Shown: in pieces, positions 44,034 to 55,579 of the stretch
Position numbering within the stretch: the first letter of the stretch is position 1
How the letters are laid out: each line of letters starts with the position of its first letter
Assembly: GCA_964016985.1 (NCBI GenBank)
Contig: OZ024824.1
Coordinates: 119,494,951-119,558,950, forward strand
DNA length: 64,000 nucleotides
DNA from: Anodontia alba
Lineage: Eukaryota; Mollusca; Bivalvia; Lucinida; Lucinidae
Reading direction: 5' to 3'
Translations under genes and position numbers: made by a program
The notes under the pieces: model-generated
Seen by the model: the letters and a program-made list of their open reading frames with translations, nothing else
The model's database searches: none
Told to the model about the DNA's origin: nothing

Positions 44034-44729
44034 GTATTGCGGCGAGTCTAATAAATAGACTCGACAGTCAACAAACCATTATTTTATAAAAGATCGAAAA
44101 ACATCCTAAATTGTCCCCCATTTGCATTTTGACATAATGATTAACCCTAATTCCGCTGTAGCATTACCCAAACCGACAAGCGGCCGACGGTCTGGCAGGC
44201 ATTTCGGGCGACAGTCAGGTGACTTGTGCGCGCCTTTGACTGTTTTTTTTTCTCGTCTGCCGATCGGTTTTTGATAATAACTGGCCAGTTATCACCTAGG
44301 CATTTGTATGGGGAAAAGGCAAAACAGTGTGGATTTTTTCTGAAGCTGTTGTAGCTAATGACATCATAGTTGATTTATACAGTCACCTAAATGAACTTTT
44401 ATAAATACCAAAAGTCAAGGCCATTTACTGACCTATGTCCTCCAGATTTAGTAGTTGTACGAGAAAATCTTCTCTAAAACCGCTGGGCTGACTGAAACCA
44501 AATTGCATATAGAGCCCCAGTGGGTTTGGGAAATCAATGCTTGTTCATGGGATCTGGGTCACATGACCAGGATGGCCATCATTCCCATTTATTGTGGAAA
44601 GAATTTGAAATTCTTCATCTCAGTGGTTCATGTGTAGTTAAATTTAGAATTTACCGAAAACCAAACTTGCTAGATTGGCTAAATTATTTGAAATTTTTTA
44701 CAGAACGTTTACAGAGACATTCAAGAAGG
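44034..44729. other. No gene; diverged AGCTCACC-type fragment at the end
   Basis: 44455-44640 matches the repeat family ('cttctctaaaaccgctgggctgactgaaaccaaa', 'ggtcacatgaccaggatggcca', 'cccatttattgtggaaag'). 44034-44450 is unassigned. Confidence 0.45.
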
Positions 44730-44890
44730 ACAGTTGTCAGTTTCGGGCGAAAAAAATGTGCACAAAACTGGTTAACCGCTTAGAGTACTAAGCCCGCCCA
44801 GTAAACGTGTTGTTAGGTAAACTGACCGCGCTCGACATTACCCCATTGGGTTGACTAGGCCTTAAAACCTCAACACAAACAAACAAACAA
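44730..44890. repeat. Dispersed repeat (GACCGCGCTCGA type) copy 2
   Basis: Collinear with 37750-37885; ends in 'cctcaacacaaacaaacaaacaaacac', a (CAAA)n tail as expected of a retroposed element. Confidence 0.65.
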
Positions 44891-45482
44891 ACACAGTACA
44901 ACCGTTTTTTTTGAAGATTAGCCAAACACTCTCTGTGAATTTGATCGTACCGAACAACCATAGTCACTTCAGTCTTTGATTATATTATTTAACAACCTTA
45001 ATGCTTTTGAAAACAAAATGATATTTGCTGGAAATGTCTCAATCTGACTTCGTATATTTCTCAATGACATAAAAGATTAAAGTCGGACCTTATACACTGC
45101 ATTGACCTCAATACTAGAGACACCGAAAAAAAAAAAAAAAAGAAGAGACTAGGAACAAACAATACGAAACAACGACACAATTGCAATAAACAATATACAA
45201 AGAAGGAAAGAAATAATGGTGTTAACGCCTTGGAATAGTCGGCAGAAAACGCGCGCGAGTTTTTATGTTGAAGGGTGGGTGGGATGGAGACGGTGGCAGT
45301 TGTGCTTGAACCTGTTTTACTCGATCGAAACCTTACCCTTAAATCTAATACATCTCCAGACCACAAATATGTGTAATGTACCCACATCTTTAAACGTACC
45401 AAGCGGACAAAAAACATTGAAAAATGTATCTTTAAATGTACCAGGCGAACAAAACAAAAAGAAAAAGAAACGACAGGTTAAA

Positions 45483-45484
<2 letters not shown>

Positions 45485-45531
<47 letters not shown>
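45485..45531 (+). repeat. (AAT)n microsatellite
   Basis: About 15 consecutive AAT units. The short frame crossing it (poly-Ile) is an artefact. Confidence 0.95.
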
Positions 45532-45787
45532 TAAATATCAGTTTTGACGGGAGTAAAATTACTAAATTACTTAACCCTTATAATGTCAGGAGACGAATTT
45601 CTATGTTCTGTTATTTTCTGTTTCTTGCAAATGGACTGTAAGACTGACATCTCGTGTGCATCGTCTGCAATTCCTATCAAATGTAAAAAAGGCACATTTT
45701 AACGGCGTGGCGCGGGCCCAAATAAGTTAGAAAGTACGTGTCGTTTTTTGTAGGTAACGAAAACCGAAGTGTTTTTTTTTCGGTTAA

Positions 45788-45981
45788 CTCTTTCGGTGCC
45801 AAATTTCAGACGACATTTGTCGTCTGCTTTTCTTTTTTTTAACAAACTATCGCTTGAAAAGAACTTTATACGAAAAGTTGAAAGACTGGATGTCAAACAG
45901 CGTAGATCTGATATGAGCCGTCTCATCTGGATCTATGCTGTTTGCAAAATCTTATTATTATCGCCTGTGGCAGTGAAAGAG
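45788..45981. mobile_element. TTAA-flanked MITE, CTCTTTC ends
   Basis: TTAA at 45784-45787 and 45982-45985. Left end CTCTTTCGGTGCC, right end GGCAGTGAAAGAG. Inside is a GACGACATTTGTCGTC palindrome and the hairpin CAAACAGCGTAGATCTGA...TCTGGATCTATGCTGTTTG. Same TTAA rule and same hairpin as the 394 and 9450 families, but distinct ends. Confidence 0.8.
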
Positions 45982-46249
45982 TTAACAGTCCAGTTTCATT
46001 TTTTAGAAGGAAGATACGTAAACTGATCTTTTCAGAAAACCTGATATGAAATTTGGATGGGTATTTGAATTTCTTGTAACCGAACCCGTACAAAGCTATT
46101 GTTTGTTTCATTTTTATATCAAATTTTGATATAATGTCCCACAATGGGATAGACATCGGGCATTTAGATGTCGATAATTATAACTCGTTAGGCTAACAGC
46201 ATTTTCACTACACGTAAGTTTATTACTATTAACCCAAATGGGTAATTAG

Positions 46250-46334
46250 TAAACAGTGCAGTCCCAGATCAGACGCCGCGTCTTAGATCAGACGCCACAG
46301 GACGCAACATCTGATCAGGATCTACATTGTTTGC
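46250..46334. repeat. Hairpin module, isolated copy
   Basis: AAACAGTGCAGTCCCAGATC ... CTGATCAGGATCTACATTGTTTGC with a duplicated 'agatcagacgcc' in the loop side. Flanks do not show a clear terminal repeat. Confidence 0.65.
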
Positions 46335-46471
46335 ATAAAGTACAGGGATTACTATAAAACGTAGTAATAAAATCTAACCAGCATCCTGCTTTAAAAGAGT
46401 TCACTCGATATAAATGGATTAAATACAACAGGTTTACCAATTTCTTCAATTATATGTAAAGTATAAGTGAA

Positions 46472-46519
46472 GATATCCAGGAAATACCACAATCACGAAG
46501 CACAGCACCCCCGCCCCCT

Positions 46520-46572
<53 letters not shown>

Positions 46573-46576
46573 GTTG
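46472..46576. repeat. Dispersed-repeat fragment followed by (CA)n
   Basis: 46472-46510 resembles the start of the 4831/15711 repeat ('ccaggaaataccacaatcacgaagcacagc'). It runs into about 25 CA units at 46522-46571. Confidence 0.7.
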
Positions 46577-46659
46577 ATTTTAATAGATGGGTTCTTTACA
46601 TGCAAATCTTGTCTAAATCGGCAAAATGTAAAGGGTTAAATGAGACTCGCCTATATCAG

Positions 46660-46745
46660 TACAGAACATAACAGAACAGAACAGAAGTTTATTTCGAACT
46701 CCAAAACGCGCTAAGGCCCCTGAGGATACAAAATTTCTATATACA
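46660..46745. repeat. (AACAG)n-type retroelement 3' end, tentative
   Basis: 'cagaacataacagaacagaacagaagtttatttcgaactcc' followed by 'cgctaaggcccctgaggatacaaaat' resembles 3' ends of retroposons I have seen in molluscs. Memory-based; no coding part is present. Confidence 0.3.
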
Positions 46746-47264
46746 GCGATAAAGGACAGTGTAGTACAGAATTGACAATATATGGCACACTACATGAACC
46801 ATTCATGAGAATGACCCTCGTAATAAAAATAATTACAGCTAATTTCACTCCGCTTTTTTATGATTACCTCATAAAAACTAAAATGAGTATTTATGGGAAT
46901 ATCAAAGGAGGTGTGTATGGGGTGGTGGTGGTTGGGTGGGGGTGGGGTGAAGGGATTGTCTTCAAACTTTACACGTGATTTGCACAAGTCCATTCAACTA
47001 CAAAAATAGACTTGTTTTCGGGATCAAGAATTTTAGGTCTCAGGAAAGCTGCCTAATGTACGCCCCGCTTAAAGGTATACCTGTCTCAAAACCTATCGGT
47101 ATAAAATCAACAGTTCAACGTGATTTCCAATAATGTACATTGTTGTGGTGAAGGAACTCAATCAGGGGTATTTTACTACCATTAAAAGATTTGTATACAT
47201 TCTTGTAATAATAATTTTGAATATTGAAAATCAAAAACTGGTTAAAATTTAGATGAAACTAAGA

Positions 47265-47285
47265 AAAAAACAACAACAACAACAA

Positions 47286-47325
<40 letters not shown>

Positions 47326-47333
47326 AAACAAAA

Positions 47334-47364
<31 letters not shown>

Positions 47365-47382
47365 AAAAAAAAAAACAACAAC
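47265..47382 (+). repeat. A-rich simple sequence
   Basis: About 115 bp of A runs broken by single C's. The minus-strand 63-residue Phe/Cys frame here is an artefact. Confidence 0.95.
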
Positions 47383-47878
47383 ATAAATTCATCTTGAAAT
47401 CTATGTCTGTTTCAGTTCTTGTCAACATATGATTTTGCAAAGAAAATATGCCACATGTGTCGACTCCTGATATGTGAAGTTAAGTGAAATTTAAAAACCG
47501 GCAACATGTAAACAAAATGCATGATATGCACTTAGGTCAGTTTAATGTAAAACTCACAAAAAAAAAAATGTTGAATAATACAAACGTCCCAATTATTCTG
47601 TTTTAAACAGTATTTATTTAGAACTTTTCACATTTTTGTGGAACACAGTATCACATGGTACAGGATCTGATAAAAAGCTTAAATCGTATATTAATCATCT
47701 AAAACAATGTTAGCAGTATTAATATATGAATGTTGGGTAATTAATAATAATTATAATAATAATGATTGTTGTAAAATTATATATATTGATACCAAATATT
47801 GCATGACCTTAACAAGTGTCGTACATACAGACATGGCAATAGATCAAATATGTATTCTGTAATATAAAGATGTACACA

Positions 47879-47984
47879 CCCAGCTAGCATTCTACGTAAA
47901 TCTACATCGGGCCGTCATCGGCCCGTCAGCTACCCGACGGGCCGATGACGGCCCGATATAGATTTACGTAGAATGCTGACTGGG
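47879..47984. repeat. 106-bp palindrome, left copy
   Basis: Nearly perfect inverted repeat: CCCAGCTAGCATTCTACGTA + 'aatctacatcgggccgtcat' + CGGCCCGTC, a short 'agctaccc' loop, then the complement ending CAGTCAGCATTCTACGTAAA read on the other strand. The copy at 51471-51577 is its reverse complement with two or three differences. Confidence 0.92.
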
Positions 47985-49424
47985 CAATTGCATGACATAA
48001 CATATGTTGATAACACGAGTAATTAGACACTGGCCGAGACCGTAGACACCATTCCAAGGACAAGTTGGACCGTGGTTGTGTTAAAAACATGAATGAATGC
48101 TGCTGCCATGGAAGGATACGAAACATAACAGCTGCATGAATCTTTTACTGTTTAGAATGTAGTTTTGAACTAGTATAAATAGTTGTTTATTTTCAGTATT
48201 TGACATGTCATCTCTGCCAAATAATAAGTGTTCCGTAGTAAATTTAGTTATGTAGATTTGGTGGTAGATGCAAATTTCTTGTCCTTGAGTATTTTGGACA
48301 TTTAAAAAGAAATTGGTATGTGCTTTCCGAACCCACCACATATGCAAGAAGGACTATTATTTTTTCGAAAAAGATGAGAATTTAGGGAACTATACTCCAT
48401 CCTTAATCTAGCATGTAGTATTTGATCATTCCTTGGGCCTACATTGAAGTATTTAGGTGGAGTATGTATGTTCCTGCTGAGACGAAATTTAAAGAAGGAG
48501 ACTGTAGGAGAGTTTTTATGTCGTTAGGTAAGTCTTTCCAAGCCCGTATTGATGATGGAAAGAAAGAATTGAAGAACAGATTGGTATTTGCTCTCGGGTT
48601 TCTTATATCGTTGGAGTTTCTAAGGTCATAACTGGTTATTTCCTGTACAAGTTAGGGCATGGTATCCTGAAGGTATTGTGGCGGTAGACCATTTATTACT
48701 TTGTAGAGTATTATAAATTAATGTTTATTTCCGCGTTCGTGGAGTGATTCCCATCCCAAGTCCGCAAAGAGCTTTTCTAAACTGCAGAGTTTGGTCGCCC
48801 CAGTAATTATTCCTGAAATACATCATATTAGTACTTGAAGTCAGATGTTATTTACTTTAAACCCTCAAATTCCTGACAAACAGATTGGATACACATCGAT
48901 TATTAAAAGAAAGTACTTGGGACATTATATAGACGATAAGTACTCAGTTAATGCTCAGGGTTGCATTACATGTGTATGTGTTGTGCAATAAATTCCTTAT
49001 TCCTCGATCAAGAATAATCAACATTACTCTTCATTTTGTGTGTAAAAAAACAGTGTGGTCCATTGTATGTCCTCATCAATTGTCTCTTTTCGTAAAAATT
49101 GAATGGATGTCTTTAAAGGAAGAAATGCAAGTGCCTTTCGTCTGTAGAATATGTATTAATCAAAATTAGAATCAGTAAACAGTCGTTTCACTACTAAATT
49201 TGTGATTTACATTTGTAAAGCATCAACAGTACAACTTTTCTTTATTTTTAATTCAATCTTCCATTATTTATTCATCATTATCGTGAAGAAGAGGCATTCC
49301 ATATTTTTGTTTATCAACACACTGAATTAGAGCTAAACAGAATCCTTTATTTCCTCGGGCATTTGGCTCATCAGACCACAGTTGATCCGTTGCCAGAAGC
49401 AAAGATGTTCAACTCAACTATACT
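47985..49424. other. Region upstream of the reverse transcriptase ORF
   Basis: No long open frame. 49380-49424 contains, in a frame different from the ORF, codons reading PEAKMFNSTILW directly before AKKED. This looks like the preceding part of the same protein shifted by a one-base loss near 49427. Earlier sequence is unassigned; a 69-codon frame at 48422-48631 has no recognised domain. Confidence 0.45.
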
Positions 49425-50948
49425 ATGGCCAAGAAAGAGGACGTAGAAGTTGACACACTGTCTGAATGGGTTAAATCGGTAATGTCCTTGGTAAACAGAC
49501 GTGTCTCAGTACTCAGCAGAACCATGTCTCGCCGACATGAATCGGTGTGTGACGATCAAGATGTTGCTGCTGAGTTAGCTGAAATCCATGAGAAGTTTGT
49601 CGTTGTTCCAGCCGACAAGGCATCTAACAACATTGTGTTTGTTTGCAAAACACACTATATAAACTGCTTAATGGAAGAGCTTGGTATGAGTACCATGACC
49701 GGAAACCCTACATATAATCTTACTGCTATGTCCAAGGAAGAAATTCTACAAAACCACCATTCGGTGATGCTGACATTTGGAATTTCCCTCCCAGAGGAAG
49801 ATATTGACCTTCCCAAACTGTACTCGATTCCTAAACTTCACAAGAATCCGTACATGCAGAGATATATTGCTGGTTCAGCTAAGTGCTCAACCAAGCCTCT
49901 TTCTCAGATTCTAACACGAATACTAACCGCAGTTAAAGAAGGCCGTCAGAAGTATTGTGACACTGCATATGCCAGAAGTGGTGTTAATCAGATGTGGATC
50001 CTGAAAAGCTCCAAAGAGCTCTTAGAAAACCTAAAGGCACAATCTCTTCATTCCGTCAACAGTATAAAATCTTTCGATTTCTCTACTCTCTACACTACTA
50101 TTCCTCATGATAAATTGAAATCTAAATTAAAGGCAATTATCAACCAGTGTTTCTTCCACAAGAATGGTAACCGTCGATTTCAGTATGTTGTCATTGGCTA
50201 CAAAGACACATACTTCATTCGGGATCACTCTGATGCACCACAAAAATACTCAGATGCAGATGTCATTAAGATGCTGGAATATCTAATCGACAATATTTTT
50301 GTGGAGTTCGGCGGTCGGATATTTCAACAAACAATCGGCACACCGATGGGTACTAATTGTGCACCGTTACTTGCCGACTTGTTTTTATACTCGTATGAGG
50401 CGGAGTTTGTACAAAGTCTCCTCCAAGCAGGCAAGAAACACCTCGTACAACAATTCAATTTCACCTACAGATATATAGATGATGTATTGTCTCTGAAAAA
50501 CACAAAATTTGCAGAGTATTTAGAATTCATCTACCCACGTGAACTTGAAATAAAGGAAACAACGGAGACTTCAGCCTCCTCCTCATACTTGGATTGTTAT
50601 CTCTACATCGACAATGGAAAGCTTACTTCTAGGCTTTACGACAAACGGGATGACTTCAATTTTCCCATCGTTAACTTTCCTTTCCTGATCAGTAATATCC
50701 CTTCTGCACCAGCATACGGCGTTTACGTTTCACAGTTAATCCGTTATGCCAGAACTTGTTCAAATTATCAGGACTTCATGGAGCGTGGGAAAGTGCTCAC
50801 TCAAAAGTTGTTGAGCCAGGGGTTTCAAAAAACCAAACTGGTAGCAACACTTAAGAAGTTCTATGGGAGACATCATGATCTAGTCAATCCCTACAATGTG
50901 GCAGTTTCCAGAATTGTTTCTGATGTTTTTGCCAGTGACGCGCCATAA
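49425..50948 (+). CDS. Penelope-like reverse transcriptase, N-terminally truncated
   Basis: A 507-codon open frame ends in TAA. Reverse-transcriptase motifs in order: a PADKAS block (about residue 58), LYSIPKLHKNP (about 131), motif A FDFSTLYTTIP (about 219), motif B GTPMGTNCAPLLADLF (about 305), motif C YRYIDDV (about 347) with both aspartates, then SYLDCYLYIDNGKL, LYDKRDDFNFP and an LIRYARTCSNY block. The PADK and PK(I/L)HK blocks and the arginine-rich block after the palm are features of Penelope-like elements rather than LTR or LINE reverse transcriptases. No GIY-YIG endonuclease is visible in this frame or just downstream. The residue-1 Met is not the family start: the upstream part appears frame-shifted (see preceding entry), so this is probably a dead or domesticated copy. 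It lies between two inverted palindromes (47879 and 51471). Confidence 0.85.
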   Translation: MAKKEDVEVDTLSEWVKSVMSLVNRRVSVLSRTMSRRHESVCDDQDVAAELAEIHEKFVVVPADKASNNIVFVCKTHYINCLMEELGMSTMTGNPTYNLTAMSKEEILQNHHSVMLTFGISLPEEDIDLPKLYSIPKLHKNPYMQRYIAGSAKCSTKPLSQILTRILTAVKEGRQKYCDTAYARSGVNQMWILKSSKELLENLKAQSLHSVNSIKSFDFSTLYTTIPHDKLKSKLKAIINQCFFHKNGNRRFQYVVIGYKDTYFIRDHSDAPQKYSDADVIKMLEYLIDNIFVEFGGRIFQQTIGTPMGTNCAPLLADLFLYSYEAEFVQSLLQAGKKHLVQQFNFTYRYIDDVLSLKNTKFAEYLEFIYPRELEIKETTETSASSSYLDCYLYIDNGKLTSRLYDKRDDFNFPIVNFPFLISNIPSAPAYGVYVSQLIRYARTCSNYQDFMERGKVLTQKLLSQGFQKTKLVATLKKFYGRHHDLVNPYNVAVSRIVSDVFASDAP

Positions 50949-51470
50949 GTAGACTTCCCAAATCCCGGACATACGCTTCTACCGATATTTCCTTCGTTCA
51001 GGCCCATGGGCATGGTGAGTGAAGCTTGCTTACCAAGTAATGCTTACTATCCGCGGACGCCTGATTACACCCTTTGTTCTGGGGTCCATGTCTGTTGGTC
51101 TGAACATTCTGATTCGTCATTCGTTTATGGATTTATGATTTTGAATTACGGCTTTGGTACCATGACCGCAACTACTATTTGTTTTGTAAAACAGAATTTC
51201 ATTCAAAGATGTTCCACAGGGTGCAATTTAACCATTTTTCACAGGTTAAAATAACCTATTAGATGATTCTAAGCAAGCTAAGTTATAATGGACCAGAAAG
51301 AAACTAACCGGTTAAACCAAGCTTCACCTGAATATAAATCAATTATTGTGTGTATTTTCTCACTTAGCTGTGATCTGGGTTGACAGATTTAATGTTCAAA
51401 AACACTTTGTTACCGGTTTTTGACTTTTAAGAAATATGTGAAAATAATCCAGATATGTATGGCCCATCTT
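50949..51470. other. Downstream of the reverse transcriptase, no gene
   Basis: An 82-codon frame at 51006-51254 has no recognised motif and specifically no GIY-YIG signature. Rest unassigned. Confidence 0.4.
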
Positions 51471-51577
51471 CCCAGTCAGCATTCTACGTAAATCTATATC
51501 GGGTCGTCATCGGCCCGTCAGGGTAGCTGACGGGCCGATGACGGCCCGATGTAGATTTACGTAGAATGCTAGCTGGG
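51471..51577. repeat. 106-bp palindrome, right copy
   Basis: Reverse complement of 47879-47984, 107 bp, starting CCCAGTCAGCATTCTACGTA and ending GAATGCTAGCTGGG. The loop differs by one extra G, and one arm has a T for C. Confidence 0.92.
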
Positions 51578-52690
51578 TTCATGTTAAAATGATAGGTTGA
51601 CAAGAACTGAGCCCAGTTTAATTAAAGATCAGGTTTACCAGAAAATGATTACGCTGTTGAAATATAGGGGCAGCTTGAAATTAACTTCAACATAAAAAAC
51701 TTCATTGTCATAAAAATAAGTAAGTGTGCGCTGCAAGCATTTTAAGCAATTACTTACTGTTTCAATAAGCTTCCAAATGAGTTACTGGTAGTTTTTTTTT
51801 TCGGGGGTAACCATATGTTCAGATGTGATTTTATACAAAACCGTCTATTTAAGCATGGGAAATAGATAAACTGGGATATGTACCTTATGTACACAATTCA
51901 TATCCTACGTAATAATTGTGCATAACATTAAGGAATTTCATGCGTGGACAGAGTTCTATGTAAATTCTCTATAGGCTGGAACCCCGCTTTCGTCACGCTG
52001 TCCCGGGAATGCTATTAATTGCGCTTAGCAGTATCCACTCACTTTAAAAGTGAAATTGTCAAAATTAATGTATCTCCCATAACCTTTGATAAAGTGCTAC
52101 AATGGTAACCTTTTAGAATATCTATATAAGTGTGGTGTGCCGAAATAGTGCATTTAAATTGAGAACAACGTCGGTATAGGTAGGTGTTCCAATAAATATT
52201 CTGATTTATTATATTCTTTTCAGTACTTCAGCTAGTTCCGGGTTTTAGTTTAGACCAAGAAAAGGCAATGAATGATGCATTTTGGGTCAACAATGGATTC
52301 ACTTCCATATCCCAACCAAATTCTATTAACATCTTTGCCCACGGCCGTAGACATAAACATGTATTGCAACTTTTATAAATGAGAGGCTCTGTTTATACGT
52401 ATAACCGTGTACACCGCTGTACTAAAAAAAAAAAAAACAAACAAAAAAAAACATATTACAGATCTATTTATAAGACTACTTTCCAAGACATGTTTGAATG
52501 AAGAGATTTTATGTTTGTAGAGCCACTATTTATATCCTGTATAAAATTTATGTTTAAAGAACACTTCTCAAGAGTTCTAAGCAAGCTTTGGCATAGATTC
52601 TTTTACAGTCAGTCCTCTTTATACCGACATTAGGTACAACGACAAAATTCATTATTATGGTAATTTGACAGGCACGAAACCTTCGCTCAA
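51578..52690. other. No recognised gene or element
   Basis: AT-rich with an A/C run at 52424-52451. No long frame, hairpin or array seen. Confidence 0.35.
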
Positions 52691-52970
52691 CATCACGAAA
52701 ACACGCCTATTCAAATATATGGAAAATTTCACCTCCAAAAAACTGAAAATTTTCAGATAAAAAAACTCTGATATTTTTCATATTTCTGCTGAAAACATAG
52801 ATTGTGGGTACTCGTTAGAACCGCCTCTGCGAGGCGGTTCTAACGAGTACCCACAATCTATGTTTTGAGCAGAAATAAGAAAAACAATGTATACCCCTGC
52901 AAACCCCAGTTTTACTATATAAAAGTGGGGTTTAAGGGGGTCAAAATTATATAGGCATGTTTTCGTGATG
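52691..52970 (-). mobile_element. Palindrome MITE copy 5
   Basis: CATCACGAAAACACGCCTAT to TGTTTTCGTGATG. Central hairpin is perfect: GTACTCGTTAGAACCGCCTC and its complement around 'tgc'. One of the least diverged copies. Confidence 0.95.
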
Positions 52971-53034
52971 AGATATTACAGTTAATAAGAAATTATGCAA
53001 AAATATTGTTTTTATTATTTCAAGGAAAATATCT

Positions 53035-53105
53035 TTTGAATATTAGTTAGAATCGCCTTACTGAGGCGATTCTAACTAATATTCTAACATATTTTCGATG
53101 AGGAT
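53035..53105. repeat. Isolated hairpin (TTAGAATCGCC)
   Basis: GAATATTAGTTAGAATCGCC + TTA pairs with its complement around 'ctga'; outer parts 'gaaaatatctttt' and 'acatattttcgatgagg' pair loosely. Shape like the palindrome MITE core, but the stem sequence differs. Confidence 0.75.
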
Positions 53106-53251
53106 ATTAGAATAAAACCAGCCCCTTCTTATATATCATTCTGCTGCGTTTAAGGATTCTTATTTTGCCAAATGTGCACTGGTACGGTAAATGGTGCTTT
53201 TTCTATCTCGGTTTTGAGCTATTTTAAAGAGAGAGATGGTAAAATTTCTAG

Positions 53252-53562
53252 GGTTTATTTGTTTGTCTTGTTCAGATTTTACGTCACTTTCAACAATCCT
53301 TCAGGCATATCATGGCGGTGTCTGGAGGTGGCAGCGAGCTCAGTGTTAGAGTGTTGTCTTGCTGAAATATTACTCCCCAGACACATGCCATAATACTCCA
53401 CACAGTCACATTATACTGACACCGTGCTTACAAGTTCTACAAGCGAAAAACCAACTAGTACCATTTTTAAAGTATTTGGTATGACTTGGCCGGGGACCGA
53501 GCCAACAACCTCCCGGTCAAAAAACGGATGCTCTACTATTTAGCCACTGTGCCGGTGAAATT
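53252..53562 (-). mobile_element. tRNA-derived SINE
   Basis: On the minus strand the head (53562 to about 53480) reads 'gcacagtggctaaatagtagagcat', an A-box-like TGGCTNAGTNGTAGAGC, and later 'gggaggttgttggctcggtcccc', a decayed B-box (GGTTCGANTCC). It is followed by 'aagtcataccaaatacttt', 'aaaatggtac', 'ggtgtcagtataatgtgact' and a 3' tail 'acaaacaaataaac' near 53252. Layout is that of a tRNA-headed SINE. Promoter boxes have substitutions, so it is old. Confidence 0.7.
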
Positions 53563-53850
53563 TTATTGGAATACTTAACTTTTTTACCATGTGTATAAAT
53601 AATGGCTCTTCGAACTTGTATGATGACAGTCCATCAAGATGAATATATGAGCATTAATAGGTAATCTTGATACTAACTTTTTGGTCGCACGTGTCAAGGT
53701 CATTTTCTATTTAGAGGGCTCTATTGTAGAATATATCGATGAAGGGCAATGTCCTGTGTAGATCAGCGAGGTGAAGCATATTGAAACGTTTCAAAGTGAC
53801 ATCAGCTAGTGTTTAACACTTTGCATGCTGGGTAAAACTTTCAGCAGATG

Positions 53851-54119
53851 CATTACGAAAACATACCTATATAATTTTGCCCTCCCCAAACCCCACTTTT
53901 ATATAGTAAATCTGGGGTATACAATATTTTTCTTATTTCTGCTCAAAAACATAGATTGTGGTTACTCGTTAGAACCGCCTCACCAAGGCGGTTCTAACGA
54001 GTACCCACAATCTATGACTTGAGCAGGAATATGAAAACTCTCATAGATTTTTATCTGAAAATTTTCAGATTTTGGAGGTGAATTTTTCTATGTATTTGAA
54101 TAGGCGTGTTTTCTTAATG
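53851..54119 (+). mobile_element. Palindrome MITE copy 6
   Basis: CATTACGAAAACATACCTAT to TGTTTTCTTAATG. Central hairpin ACTCGTTAGAACCGCCT / AGGCGGTTCTAACGAGT around 'caccaa'. Confidence 0.93.
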
Positions 54120-54402
54120 ACATTTTAAAATGTTTTCTTTATTTTCCCCAGAAAATAAGTTTTGACATTTCAAGCCAATTGCCTCCTTAGGGGATGATTT
54201 TGACAAATGTTCAAAGCTTATTTTCTGGAAAAATAGGACACAATATTCGAAATGTCGTCTGCTGAATTAACCCAGAGTGGTAAAGGTTAAAGATGATATT
54301 GTTAGTCATGATAAATTTGATACTTTTTGTCTTCGAAAGCTGATCTTGCGTCATGACAGGCAACTTACTGTGCAGGTTTGACCGCTTATTATATATATCT
54401 CT

Positions 54403-54615
54403 TTAACCCTTCTCATGCTGAATAAATTAAGATGCCACGCCCACTTCTAATTTCCAGCCAATCAGATTACTTGATCCGGGTTTTTGATAGAAATTCACGT
54501 ATTTAATGACAAACAGTGCAGATCCAGATCAGTTGGCTTCTTCAGAAGCCAACTAATCTGGATCTACACTGTTTGCTAAGACAGGGCATGTCGTATTCAG
54601 CAAGAGAAGGGTTAA
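54403..54615 (-). mobile_element. TTAA MITE, CCCTTCTCTTGCTGAA family, copy 5
   Basis: TTAACCCTTCTCATGCTGAA to TTCAGCAAGAGAAGGGTTAA, reverse of copy 1. Intact TTAA on both sides and a perfect GTTGGCTTCTTCAGAAGCCAAC core. The outer ORF on the minus strand is not a gene. Confidence 0.92.
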
Positions 54616-55302
54616 GATCTAGACATACACAATCTAAGATGGCCAAATTATGCTCCACATGTATAGGTGCCTTTAATTTAGTACCTATAACGTAGAAAAA
54701 AAAGTTATGAACCATAGTGCGGATCAATAAAGTAAAATTTATGAAAATGTCGCATTTCAATTCTACAAACTCCTGTCTAATCATAACATGTAGTAAGCTA
54801 TATGTATACTTTTTCTTAATACTTATATATATGACAGATAATCGTTAATTTAACTCATATTACGACGCCGTCTCCAGACGTAACTGCATTTCAATACTTT
54901 TCTTCTTACTATTCTTAAGCAAAGTTGTGTAATATTTGTAGTAAAAGGCAAAGATTTTTAGGGGGATTGATACGCGTTAAGGGGAAACACCTTTTTCAAA
55001 TTGTTTAATGCTACCTTCTAAACAATTGTTTTACCCGAAAACAAGAAAGAATTAGTTTCTATGGAGAACAAAAAGAAAGAGTTTTTTTCTTTTCTCTTAG
55101 ATGAGAATCATCGTTATGCAAGAAAGCAAGCAAGACGCCTCATATGCCAACCTTCTTGTAAAAAATGGTAGCAATTCTACCTATTCAGTGTATGCAGTCT
55201 TTCCAAGGAATACATGGTAGAATTTCCCGACCATATTTTACAAGGGAGGCAATATTTGGGACTTTCTGTTTGCTTTCCTGTACACCAAGAACCTTCTGAA
55301 AC
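54616..55302. other. No recognised feature
   Basis: AT-rich; no frame, hairpin or array of note. Confidence 0.35.
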
Positions 55303-55579
55303 CATCAAAAAAACAAGTCTATATAATTTTGATCCCCTTAAACCTCACTTTTATAAAGTAAATGGGGTTTACGGTTTACACATTATTTTTCGTATTTCTG
55401 CTAAAAAAAACATAGATTGTTGGTACTCGTTAGAACCACCTCGGCGAGGCGGTTCTAACGAGTACCCACAATCTATGTTTTGAGTAGAAATACGAAAAAT
55501 GTCAGACTTTTTATCTGAAAACTTTCAGTGTTTGTTGGTGAAATTTTCAATGTATTTGAATAGGCGTGTTTTCGTAATG
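55303..55579 (+). mobile_element. Palindrome MITE copy 7
   Basis: Left end decayed (CATCAAAAAAACAAGTCTAT), right end TGTTTTCGTAATG. Central hairpin GTACTCGTTAGAACCACC / GGCGGTTCTAACGAGTAC around 'tcggcga'. Confidence 0.9.

Noticed and set aside
47249..47440. 63-codon Phe/Cys minus-strand frame
   Set aside because: Poly-A simple sequence read on the opposite strand.
53480..53562. Functional tRNA gene
   Set aside because: Box B is degraded, no cloverleaf can be formed convincingly, and the sequence continues into a SINE body.
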